A stretch of DNA of 26,943 nucleotides from CAZPMT01 sp964587655 (GTDB lineage Bacteria > Hydrogenedentota > Hydrogenedentia > Hydrogenedentales > SLHB01), in NCBI GenBank assembly GCA_964587655.1, contig CAZPMT010000073.1:1-26943 (forward strand), read 5' to 3'. Every line of letters begins with the position of its first letter. Within the stretch, counting starts at the first letter, position 1. Below, one piece after another: positions 15,583-23,806 of this stretch. Both the position numbers and the translations under genes were made by a program. Under the pieces are notes generated by a model. The model saw only the letters and a program-made list of their open reading frames with translations. It made no database searches and was not told where the DNA came from.

Positions 15583-18500
15583 ATGCACTCCGAAAATCTG
15601 CTCGGTCTAGACATCGGGTCTTCCAGCATTAAGGCGATCGTGCTTGATGCAGGGGGACGGGTGCTCGCCACGCATCGCTGCTTGACACAGGGACGCCCGT
15701 TCCACCGTAGACGCGACGTCCCCGTCGCGTTTGAAAAGCGGCGAGGACGCCGCTTCCACCTCGACGGACTTGAAGAGATGCTGACGTGGGCCGCTTCCGT
15801 GCTGCAAGGCCCTGATGTATTCGTAGGCGTGACAGGGAGCGGACGGGACCTGGCGCGGGGTGATGCAAGCCTCCCGGGCGTCAACGACGTCGTGGCCGCG
15901 GCCCGCGGGGCGGAGCTTCTGGGCTGTCGAGCCGCAACGCTCATCGAGATAGGCGGCCAATTCGCCAAGTGGGTCCGGCTTGACGTGAAAGGAACGGTAG
16001 GCGACTACGCCACGAACGACCTGTGTGCGGCGGGATCGGGCAGCTTTATCGAGCAGCAGGCGTCCCGCCTGCGGCTTTCAGTCGAGGCGCTGGCGCAACT
16101 TGCGGCGGAAGCCCCCCAAGGCGCCACCATCGCCGGACGCTGCAGCGTCTTTGCGAAGTCGGACATGATCCACTTGCAGCAGAAAGGCACGCCACTCGAC
16201 GAATTGGCTTACGGATTATGCCTCGCGGTAGCCCGGAACTTTATGGGGACGATCCTTCGCGGACGCGACATACTCCCGCCGGTTGCGTTCCTGGGCGGCG
16301 GCGCAGCCAATGCGGGTCTTGTGCGGGCCTTTCGCGAAGTGCTGACTCTCCGGGATGACGAACTGTTTGTTCCTGAATACTTCGAGTACTTCGGAGCGGC
16401 GGGTGCTTGTCTGGCTGCCCGTGAGGCGGGCGAACGGACTGACATCCGAACCCTCGGCCTGGCTTTGCGTCAAAGAAGCCAGGACCTTCACAAGCGCGGG
16501 CATGGCTCTCTCTCGCCCCTGCGTCCGTCCACACTGGAAGGGCCCCGGCAGGAACCTGCCGGCTTGGACTCCGGAAAGATCTCGGCCTTTCTCGGCGTCG
16601 ATGTCGGATCAGTCAGTACGGATCTGGTTATTGTGGCCTCGGACGGAGAAGTCATTGACAGTGTATATCTGGCAACTCGCGGCCGGCCCCTCGATGTGTT
16701 GGCCGAAGCCCTCGAACGATTCGGCCGCCGCTACACGGATCGACTCGAACTCCTGGCTGTGGGCGCAACCGGCAGCGGGCGTCATCTGGCCGGGGCGTTT
16801 CTCGGAGCCGATGTCGTGAAGAACGAAATCACGGCTCAACTGATGGGAACCGTTGCCTATTTCCCCGACGCGGACACCATCTTCGAAATCGGGGGCCAGG
16901 ACTCGAAGTATATTCGCGTGCGCGACGCTAAGGTACTCGACTTCACGATGAACAAGATCTGCGCCGCAGGCACGGGATCCTTTCTCGAAGAACAGGCGGA
17001 GCGGCTCGGCGTCAGCATCATCGGTGAGTTCGCGGATCTGGGCCTCTCGAGTCGAACGCCGCTCGACCTCGGCAACCGTTGCACGGTGTTCATGGATTCG
17101 GAGCTTGTCTTTGCGCAGCAAGCCGGCGCCAAGACCGAGGACCTTGTCGCGGGCCTGGCCTATGCCATCGCACGCAACTACCTCGAGAAGGTCGTCGCGG
17201 GCAGGCCCATAGGCGATCACATCGTGTTTCAGGGCGGCGTCGCTTCGAACCAGGCCGCCGTGGCGGCGTTTCAAGCCTTGCTCGGACGCCCAATTCACGT
17301 GCATCCCTATAACCGAATCTCCGGGGCGATTGGCGCGGCCCGCCTTGCGAAGGCGGCCTACGAGGCCGCGCCCGCGCCGAGTCGGTTCCGCGGCTTCGGT
17401 GCTTGCAAGGACTATCAGAGCGCCAGTTTCGAGTGTCACGCTTGCGCGAACATGTGCCAGGTCAATCGTTTTACACTCGGAGAGCAAGTATCGCATTTCG
17501 GAGACGCATGTGAACGGTACTCAGGTCCCAAAGAGCGCGGTGACGCCGCCAAGTGGCCCAATCTGTTCCTGGAACGGGAAAAGCGGATCGAGGCCGTGCT
17601 CGAATCGCCGCCGCGGTCTCCTGCTCGCGGGAACATCGGCATTCCCCGCGCGTCGCTCGTCCACGAACTGCTGCCTTTCTGGACGCGGTTTCTCCACCAC
17701 CTCGGATACCGCGTCACGCTCTCCGGGCCGACATCGAGTGCCTTGTATGCCAAGGGCCTCCGTTTCTTGCCCGTCGAAACGTGCCTGCCAATCAAAGTCA
17801 CCTTCGGCCACGTGGCGGACTTGAAGGAAAAAGGCGTGGACGCCGTGTTCCTGCCGTCGGTCCCGCAGCTCCCGTGCCCCGAGGCGGGCCGGGATGGCGC
17901 TCGGTGTATCTTTGGCGCACCGTGCATCTACGCCGAGCACGTGCCATACATGATCAAGGCGGCGGCTTCCACGCGCGTGATCGCACCACGAATCCCCATC
18001 GGCGAAGACATGCGCGAGGTCGCGCGCGCGCTCGAAGATCTTGCGCCCCAACTCGACGCCAGTCCGCGCGAGATCCTGGAAGCGTTCGATGCGGCGCACG
18101 AAAGCCAGGAAGATTTTGTACAGGCCCTGCAACTGCGCGGGCAGGAGATTCTCTCCGGAGATCTTGACCGCGCCTTCGTGGTGCTGGGCCGTCCTTACAA
18201 CCTGTACGATCCGTTCCAGAATCTCAATCTGGCTCTTCGATTGCAGCGCCTCAGCCTGCCCGCGATTCCCATGAGCTTCCTGCCGCTCGCTCACATCTGC
18301 TTGGGAAACGAATGGGATGATCTACTGTGGAAGTTCAACAGGGATTGTATCCGCGCCGCCCACTTAATCAAGGGAGATCGGCGTCTTTTCCCGATTGTGT
18401 TGTCGAGCTTCGGCTGCGCGCCTGATGGGATCATGGCCAAATCACTCGAACAACTCCTCGAAGGCCGTCCGCATCTCTTTCTTGAGTTCGACGAACACCG

Positions 18501-19845
18501 CGGCGAGGGCGGCCTGATTACCCGTTTGGAAGCCTTCATGGATGAGATGGACGCGTTCAGGGACGTTCAGCCCCGGCGGCGCACGCCAACGCGAATGACG
18601 CGCCCGCCAAGCGGGATCGACAAGCAAAGCAAGTTATTCATCCCGCGCTTCGCCGACCATGCCTATGCGTTCTCCGGAACCCTCCGCGCCGCCGGTTACG
18701 AAACAGAGGTGCTGCCGGTTCCAACGGGAACTTCCGCCGAAGCCGGTCGCGCATACACCACCGGCCGCGAATGTCATCCTTACACGCTGGTCGCCGGAGA
18801 CCTCGTGTCGCTCGCGCGTTCTGAGCGATGGAAACCGCGAGACGTCTTTTTCATGCCGGGCACAACTCAGTTCCCGTGCCTGATCAGCCAGTTCAGCGCC
18901 GGTTACCGAGGCATTCTGGCCGACCTCGGCGTGAAGGATCTCCAAGTGGCCGCGCGGGCCTTGGGCGATATCACGAAGATGATCGACTTTGCGGGCGCAA
19001 TCCGTTTGTGGCAGGGCCTCGTCGCCATCGATCTCCTTACCCGGATGGCCTGTGAAAAGCGCCCCTATGAGAAGAAACCCGGCGAAACCGACCGCCTGAA
19101 TGAAATGAGCCTCCGCGAAATTGAGGCGGGCCTCGCCGCCAACCGCATACTCGATGCCGTCGGACGCTGCGTCGAACGCCTGAACCAGATCGAACTCCGC
19201 GAGCATACGCGGCGCCCGATCGTCGGCGTCGCGGGGGATATCTACACTCGCATAAATGCCTTCTCCAACGACAACCTGTTTGGACGCCTTGAGGCCATGG
19301 GCTGTGAGGTGTGGCCGGCTTCTTTCATGGTGGACACGGTTGATTATCTTCTTCGCGAGGAGTGGGGACGCAATTTGCTCCACCGGCGCTTTGGCGAGAC
19401 CCTGCACACCGGTTTCCTCATGCTGCTCAAAGAGTTCGCCCGCGCAAGGGTCCATGGCAGCTTCCAGCGCGCACTCCAGAATCTGCACGAGCCCGGCCAC
19501 GACGAAGTAACGCGCCTGGCGGCCCCCTACGCCGATCCGCACGGCAACTATGTCGTCCTGCTCAACATCGCAAAGATGGTCGAATTCGCCAACAGCGGCG
19601 CCCACGGCATCGTAAACGCAATGGGCTTCAACTGTATGGTCGGCACCGTATCCGCCGCGTTGCTCAACCGCATCCGCGCCGACCACGGCAATATCCCCGC
19701 CGTCAATCTCGTATACGGCGACACGGATCCAACCCCCCAGCGCGAGCGCCTCGACGCGTTTGTACATCAAGTCAAACAGTACGCCGCGCCGCACCAAGAG
19801 AGGTCCTCGAACAAATCGGTTACATCGAACAAATCGGTTACTTGA
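15583..19845 (+). CDS. 2-hydroxyacyl-CoA dehydratase activase-type protein, tandem ASKHA ATPase plus dehydratase-like domains
   Basis: This 1420-residue protein belongs to the BadF/BadG/BcrA/BcrD (HgdC) superfamily, which uses ATP and a [4Fe-4S] cluster to drive low-potential electron transfer into CoA-ester dehydratases or reductases. Two ASKHA domains are in tandem: residues about 5-290 (LGLDIGSSSIKAIVLDAGG; cluster Cys148 in NDLCAAGSGSF) and about 328-590 (FLGVDVGSVSTDLVIV; Cys460 in NKICAAGTGSF). In HgdC one cluster bridges a homodimer, so here one chain may supply both halves. Then come C618-x2-C-x3-C625 and a long C-terminal part with DUF2229/HgdB-like segments (LPVETCLPIK, GRECHPYTLV). 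AAGGAGG precedes ATG 15583. Oddities are a 60-bp palindromic insertion at 15700-15759 and a duplicated SNKSVT at the C-terminus. Activase identity is strong; the partner or substrate is unknown. Confidence 0.85.
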   Translation: MHSENLLGLDIGSSSIKAIVLDAGGRVLATHRCLTQGRPFHRRRDVPVAFEKRRGRRFHLDGLEEMLTWAASVLQGPDVFVGVTGSGRDLARGDASLPGVNDVVAAARGAELLGCRAATLIEIGGQFAKWVRLDVKGTVGDYATNDLCAAGSGSFIEQQASRLRLSVEALAQLAAEAPQGATIAGRCSVFAKSDMIHLQQKGTPLDELAYGLCLAVARNFMGTILRGRDILPPVAFLGGGAANAGLVRAFREVLTLRDDELFVPEYFEYFGAAGACLAAREAGERTDIRTLGLALRQRSQDLHKRGHGSLSPLRPSTLEGPRQEPAGLDSGKISAFLGVDVGSVSTDLVIVASDGEVIDSVYLATRGRPLDVLAEALERFGRRYTDRLELLAVGATGSGRHLAGAFLGADVVKNEITAQLMGTVAYFPDADTIFEIGGQDSKYIRVRDAKVLDFTMNKICAAGTGSFLEEQAERLGVSIIGEFADLGLSSRTPLDLGNRCTVFMDSELVFAQQAGAKTEDLVAGLAYAIARNYLEKVVAGRPIGDHIVFQGGVASNQAAVAAFQALLGRPIHVHPYNRISGAIGAARLAKAAYEAAPAPSRFRGFGACKDYQSASFECHACANMCQVNRFTLGEQVSHFGDACERYSGPKERGDAAKWPNLFLEREKRIEAVLESPPRSPARGNIGIPRASLVHELLPFWTRFLHHLGYRVTLSGPTSSALYAKGLRFLPVETCLPIKVTFGHVADLKEKGVDAVFLPSVPQLPCPEAGRDGARCIFGAPCIYAEHVPYMIKAAASTRVIAPRIPIGEDMREVARALEDLAPQLDASPREILEAFDAAHESQEDFVQALQLRGQEILSGDLDRAFVVLGRPYNLYDPFQNLNLALRLQRLSLPAIPMSFLPLAHICLGNEWDDLLWKFNRDCIRAAHLIKGDRRLFPIVLSSFGCAPDGIMAKSLEQLLEGRPHLFLEFDEHRGEGGLITRLEAFMDEMDAFRDVQPRRRTPTRMTRPPSGIDKQSKLFIPRFADHAYAFSGTLRAAGYETEVLPVPTGTSAEAGRAYTTGRECHPYTLVAGDLVSLARSERWKPRDVFFMPGTTQFPCLISQFSAGYRGILADLGVKDLQVAARALGDITKMIDFAGAIRLWQGLVAIDLLTRMACEKRPYEKKPGETDRLNEMSLREIEAGLAANRILDAVGRCVERLNQIELREHTRRPIVGVAGDIYTRINAFSNDNLFGRLEAMGCEVWPASFMVDTVDYLLREEWGRNLLHRRFGETLHTGFLMLLKEFARARVHGSFQRALQNLHEPGHDEVTRLAAPYADPHGNYVVLLNIAKMVEFANSGAHGIVNAMGFNCMVGTVSAALLNRIRADHGNIPAVNLVYGDTDPTPQRERLDAFVHQVKQYAAPHQERSSNKSVTSNKSVT
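15700..15759. repeat. REP-like double hairpin inserted in frame in the activase gene
   Basis: Two hairpins lie side by side: CGCGAC-GTCCCC-GTCGCG (15712-15729) and AAGCGGC-GAGGAC-GCCGCTT (15736-15755), with TTCCACC at both ends of the block (15700-15706 and 15754-15760). It is 60 bases, a multiple of three, and encodes FHRRRDVPVAFEKRRGRRFH. Removing it restores GRP-LDGLEEML, which matches GRPLDVLAEAL at the same place in the second ASKHA domain of this protein. The window's left edge (1-48) carries the same element type. Confidence 0.8.
19809..19843 (+). repeat. 18-bp tandem duplication at the 3' end of the activase gene
   Basis: TCGAACAAATCGGTTAC occurs twice in direct tandem (period 18), so the protein ends SNKSVTSNKSVT just before its stop. 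The six-residue period keeps the frame. The second copy runs into TTGATC. Confidence 0.85.
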
Positions 19846-19868
19846 TCATGGCATACAGCGAGAACTAC

Positions 19869-19874
19869 TATAAT
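19869..19874 (+). promoter_or_regulatory. Candidate -10 box for the restriction-modification operon
   Basis: A consensus TATAAT lies 87 bases before the res start codon. No good -35 stands 16-18 bases upstream; TTGATC is 21 bases away. Transcription of res from here would leave a leader of about 80 bases. Confidence 0.35.
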
Positions 19875-19960
19875 CATGAATCGACGCACGAGAGAAACGA
19901 GGATGCTTCGCGCGGTTCCAGCGTCCCTCGGACTTGGCGCAGACGCGTAGGAATGGGGAC

Positions 19961-22900
19961 ATGAGCGACGATTTCTTCAGACATCCGATCTTGAACTCGC
20001 CGTACAAGTATCCGGCTCGGCATTGGGAACTGGACGCGGACGGCCAGCCGACTAACAGACTTATCGAGTCCCGCCGAAAGTCGGAGTATGTCTCTCCGGT
20101 TCCCAAAGCTAAGAAGCAGAGGGGCGTCGCGGAGGAACAGGTCGATATGGTCTTCGATGAAGGCCACGGCATTTCCACCGAGAACCAGCAGTACGAGGTT
20201 TACGCCCTCATCAACGCCATCCGAAGTGACGTCGAGACATGGCGCAGGTTACGCAACCCGGAACAGTGGCTCGTAACGCCCGAAACGGCTCGTCTGCTTC
20301 AGCATTGGCGCCACCACCCATTCCAGTCCACCCGGCCATTCTTCTGCCAAGTCGAGGCTGTCGAGACAGCCATTTGGCTAACTGAAGTCGCCCCAAAGAT
20401 GAAGACCATCGGCGGCAAGTACTGGGACCAGATCAAGCGCAACAACGCCAGGTCAAACCCCGAACTGTTACGTATTGCCCTCAAGCTGGCCACAGGGACA
20501 GGGAAGACCACCGTCATGGCCATGCTCATCGCATGGCAGACCGTAAACGCCGTGCGACATCCGGGCAGCAAGCACTTCACCCGTGGTTTCCTCGTGATTA
20601 CGCCCGGCATCACGATTCGGGATCGCCTCCGCGTACTTCAGCCGAATGATCCCGACAGCTACTACAAGAGTCGCGAACTGATCCCGAACGATATGCTCGG
20701 AGATATCGACCGGACCAAGATCGTCATAACCAACTACCACGCCTTCAAGCTGCGCGAACGCATGGAGATTTCGAAGGTCGGGCGCGCGTTCCTAAAGGGA
20801 CATGGTCCCGACATCAAGACACTCGAAACCGAAGGCCAGATGATTCAGTGGGTCATGCCCGGTTTGATGGGTATGAAGAACATTCTCGTAATTAACGACG
20901 AGGGCCATCACTGCTACCGCGAACGGCCCCTAACCGACGAAGTCGATAGGTTGAAGGGCGAGGAAAAGGACGAGGCAAAGAAGAACAACGAAGCCGCCAG
21001 GCTTTGGATCTCGGGCATCGAAGTCGTCAAGCGCAAGCTCGGCGCGGAGCACATCTATGACCTGTCGGCGACGCCGTTTTTCCTTCGCGGCTCCGGCTAT
21101 GCCGAAGGCACGTTGTTTCCATGGACGGTTTGCGATTTCTCTCTTATGGATGCAATCGAATGCGGTATCGTTAAGCTCCCCCGTGTGCCGGTGGCGGATA
21201 ACATTCCGGGCGCAGACGTACCGAAGTTCCGCAACTTGTGGGAGCACATCCGCAAGAAGATGCCCAAGAAGGGCCGCGGGAAATCGGGCCAGACCCTCGA
21301 TCCGCTGAGCCTGCCCACGGAACTGCAAACCGCGCTGGACGCTCTATACGGCCACTACGCCAAAACCTTTGAGCTTTGGGAAAAAGAGGGCATCGGGGTT
21401 CCTCCGGTCTTCATCATCGTCTGCAACAACACATCAACCTCAAAGCTGGTCTACGACTTCATCTCCGGTTTCCACCGAGAAGCGGAAGACGGTTCTTCGA
21501 TACTGGAGAATGGCCGTCTCGCGTTGTTTCGAAACTACGACGAGCATGGAAACCGTCTGGGACGGCCCAGAACGTTTCTGATCGACAGCGAACAGCTTGA
21601 ATCGGGCGACGCACTTGATCCTAACTTCCGCGAAATGGCCGCCGACGAGATCGAGCGATTTCGCCGCGAGATAGTCGAGCGGACCGGCAACAGGGAAGCC
21701 GCCGACAACATCACGGACCAGGACCTCCTGCGCGAGGTCATGAACACGGTAGGCAAGATGGGTCGGCTCGGCGACTCAATACGTTGCGTCGTTTCCGTGT
21801 CGATGCTGACCGAGGGGTGGGACGCCAACACCGTTACTCACATACTCGGCATCCGCGCCTTCGGCACGCAACTCCTCTGTGAACAGGTTGTCGGCCGCGC
21901 CTTGCGCCGACAGTCCTACGACCTGAACGAAGAGGAACTCTTCAACGTTGAATACGCCGATGTGCTCGGCATCCCCTTCGATTTTGCCGCCAAGCCAGTC
22001 GTTGCGCCGCCCGTTCCGCCACGAGAGACAATCCGCGTGCAAGCCGTCAGCCCAGACCGAGATGCACTGGAAATCACGTTTCCCCGCGTCGAAGGATACA
22101 GGGTCGAACTGCCAGACGAACAGCTTTCCGCCCGGTTCTCACCCGACTCGGTACTCGAGCTTAACCCGGACCTTGTTGGCCCGTCAGTTACCAAGAACGA
22201 AGGCATCATCGGCGAGGGCGTCGAACTTACCGTGAAACATCTCGAGGACATGCGCCGGTCGACAATTCTCTTTCACCTCGCCAGGCATCTTCTCTACACC
22301 CAGTTCCGCGATCCGGGCGAAGAACCCAAGCTCCACCTTTTCGGCCAACTCAAGCGCATTACCCGCCAATGGCTCGACGGCGGTCATCTCAGATGCACCG
22401 GGGGTGCCTATCCGGCGCAGGTCGTTTACAGGGAAATCGCCAACATGGCCTGTGAGCGCATCAAGGCGGCGATCACGGAGTCTCTGGCGAGCGAGAGCCG
22501 CCCCATCAAAGCCATTCTTGATGCGTACAACCCGACCGGCTCCACGCGGTTCGTCAATTTCACGACCTCGAAGCTCACGCGATGGAAAACCGCCCCGGAC
22601 AAGTGTCACATCAATTGGGTCATCTTTGATAGCGAATGGGAAGCGGAATTCTGCCGCGTGGCCGAGGCGCATCCAAACGTCCGCGCTTACGTAAAGAACC
22701 ACAACCTTGGGCTCGAAGTGCCGTATCTGTTTGGCTCGATACCGAGGAAGTACATCCCGGACTTTATTGTGCAGGTCGATGACGGTCGCGAGGATCCACT
22801 CAACCTCGTTGTCGAGATCAAGGGATATCGTGGCGAGGATGCCAAAGAGAAGGCCAACACGATGCGCGCCTACTGGGTGCCCGGCGTGAACAATCTCGGT

Positions 22901-23032
22901 AAGTATGGCCGCTGGGCCTTTGCCGAGTTCACGGCGGTGTTCGAAATCGAAGCGGAATTTGGAAAACTCATCCTTAGGAGCGCAGGCATCTGTGGGAGCG
23001 CCGGCATCACTGCCGGCAGACAAAGGGACTAA
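19961..23032 (+). CDS. Type III-like restriction endonuclease (Res), BPTD_3080-type
   Basis: This 1023-residue protein is a superfamily-2 helicase-nuclease. Walker A is ATGTGKTT (177-184), the helicase box is DEGH (313-316), SATPFF is motif III, EQVVGRALRR is motif VI, and the C-terminal nuclease has PDF (D934) and EIKG (E952, K954) as a PD-(D/E)xK centre. It should translocate on DNA with ATP and cut when it meets unmethylated sites in complex with the Mod protein encoded after the RAYT. Length and motif order fit type III Res and the related BPTD_3080 family. ATG 19961 has AGGAA about 7 bases upstream. The last 17 or so residues (SAGICGSAGITAGRQRD) are encoded by REP repeat sequence and are not expected in homologues, so the original stop has probably been displaced. 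Confidence 0.88.
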   Translation: MSDDFFRHPILNSPYKYPARHWELDADGQPTNRLIESRRKSEYVSPVPKAKKQRGVAEEQVDMVFDEGHGISTENQQYEVYALINAIRSDVETWRRLRNPEQWLVTPETARLLQHWRHHPFQSTRPFFCQVEAVETAIWLTEVAPKMKTIGGKYWDQIKRNNARSNPELLRIALKLATGTGKTTVMAMLIAWQTVNAVRHPGSKHFTRGFLVITPGITIRDRLRVLQPNDPDSYYKSRELIPNDMLGDIDRTKIVITNYHAFKLRERMEISKVGRAFLKGHGPDIKTLETEGQMIQWVMPGLMGMKNILVINDEGHHCYRERPLTDEVDRLKGEEKDEAKKNNEAARLWISGIEVVKRKLGAEHIYDLSATPFFLRGSGYAEGTLFPWTVCDFSLMDAIECGIVKLPRVPVADNIPGADVPKFRNLWEHIRKKMPKKGRGKSGQTLDPLSLPTELQTALDALYGHYAKTFELWEKEGIGVPPVFIIVCNNTSTSKLVYDFISGFHREAEDGSSILENGRLALFRNYDEHGNRLGRPRTFLIDSEQLESGDALDPNFREMAADEIERFRREIVERTGNREAADNITDQDLLREVMNTVGKMGRLGDSIRCVVSVSMLTEGWDANTVTHILGIRAFGTQLLCEQVVGRALRRQSYDLNEEELFNVEYADVLGIPFDFAAKPVVAPPVPPRETIRVQAVSPDRDALEITFPRVEGYRVELPDEQLSARFSPDSVLELNPDLVGPSVTKNEGIIGEGVELTVKHLEDMRRSTILFHLARHLLYTQFRDPGEEPKLHLFGQLKRITRQWLDGGHLRCTGGAYPAQVVYREIANMACERIKAAITESLASESRPIKAILDAYNPTGSTRFVNFTTSKLTRWKTAPDKCHINWVIFDSEWEAEFCRVAEAHPNVRAYVKNHNLGLEVPYLFGSIPRKYIPDFIVQVDDGREDPLNLVVEIKGYRGEDAKEKANTMRAYWVPGVNNLGKYGRWAFAEFTAVFEIEAEFGKLILRSAGICGSAGITAGRQRD

Positions 23033-23101
23033 CTGAGCAAGACAATGGAAAGAACAATTCATGATGCCGGATTGACAGCCGGCAAGGATGCCGGCGCTCC
23101 C
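22977..23101. repeat. Upstream REP pair (BIME) flanking the RAYT gene
   Basis: Two inverted REP palindromes: GCCGGCA-TCAC-TGCCGGC (23000-23017, preceded by GGGAGC) and GCCGGCA-AGGA-TGCCGGC (23078-23095, followed by GCTCCC). They are head-to-head around the res stop and RAYT start. A degenerate third copy (GGAGCGCAGGCATC) lies at 22977-22990. Confidence 0.85.
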
Positions 23102-23806
23102 AGAGGGTGGTATTCGCGAGATTACCTGCCGCATCTCGACGCGCCTGATCTCCTTCAGTCAATTACATTTCGTCTCCATGACGCCGTGCCGGTATCCGTC
23201 ATATCCGACTGGAAGATGGAATTGAACCTCACAAAGAAGCAGCCCGCTACAGACCCGCGCGAGATCGAACTGCGCAAACGCGTCGCCCGCTACGAAGACG
23301 CACACCACGGCGCATGTTGGCTGCGCCAGACGCCCATCGCGCACGTCGTGGAAAATGCCCTGCTGCATTTCGATGGGCAACGTTACAACCTGCACGCCTG
23401 GTGTATCATGCCCAATCATGTTCATGTGTTGATTCAGACGCTGGAAGGTTGGACGCTGGACGGCATTCTGCATACCTGGAAATCGTACTCTGCCCAGGAA
23501 GCAAACAAAATCCTCAAACGAAAAGGGACATTTTGGTTCCGGGAGTATTTTGATCGGTTCATCCGGAATGAAGAGCATTATCACAATGTCGTGTTTTATA
23601 TTGAACAGAACCCGGTCAACGCAGGGCTGATAGATCGGGCCGAAGCGTGGGAATTCGGCAGCGCACGTCGAAGAATAGGAACGCCGGAAGAGCAGGGAGC
23701 GCCAGGAGCGCCAGGAGCGCCGGCATCCCTGCCGGCAGACAACAAAACGGATGTAACAGCCGGCAGAGATGCCGGCGCTCCCAGCGCTCCTGAGAGGGAA
23801 CCGTGA
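23045..23806 (+). CDS. REP-associated tyrosine transposase (RAYT), Y1 family
   Basis: This 253-residue protein is a Y1-transposase-like single-strand endonuclease of the RAYT group, which recognises REP hairpins and is thought to spread them. The recognisable core begins GWYSRDYLPHLDAPDLLQSI (about 20-39). NLHAWCIMPNHVHVLIQ gives the HxH metal site (H125, H127), FWFREYFDRFIRNEEHY follows, and YIEQNPVNAGL (Y185) is the family end; Y179 or Y185 is the candidate nucleophile. The N-terminal 18 and the C-terminal 40 or so residues (GAPGAPGAPASLPAD...) are translated from REP sequence. ATG 23045 is the first start after res; no good ribosome site was seen. Its stop overlaps the mod start (TGATG). 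The gene stands between the two subunits of one restriction system. Confidence 0.88.
   Translation: MERTIHDAGLTAGKDAGAPRGWYSRDYLPHLDAPDLLQSITFRLHDAVPVSVISDWKMELNLTKKQPATDPREIELRKRVARYEDAHHGACWLRQTPIAHVVENALLHFDGQRYNLHAWCIMPNHVHVLIQTLEGWTLDGILHTWKSYSAQEANKILKRKGTFWFREYFDRFIRNEEHYHNVVFYIEQNPVNAGLIDRAEAWEFGSARRRIGTPEEQGAPGAPGAPASLPADNKTDVTAGRDAGAPSAPEREP
23693..23785. repeat. Downstream REP pair (BIME) with GGAGCGCCA tandem run
   Basis: GCCGGCA-TCCC-TGCCGGC (23719-23736) and GCCGGCA-GAGA-TGCCGGC (23759-23776, followed by GCTCCC) form a second inverted REP pair at the 3' end of the RAYT gene. They are preceded by three 9-bp steps of GGAGCGCCA/GGAGCGCCG. The unit is the same as that of the upstream pair. 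Confidence 0.85.

Noticed and set aside
19848..19964. 38-codon frame overlapping the res start (ATGA-type overlap)
   Set aside because: No ribosome site, and the candidate -10 box lies within it; considered chance.
23693..23785. CRISPR-like or collagen-like repeat
   Set aside because: The GAP tripeptide run is a REP by-product, and the palindromes match those upstream of the RAYT.
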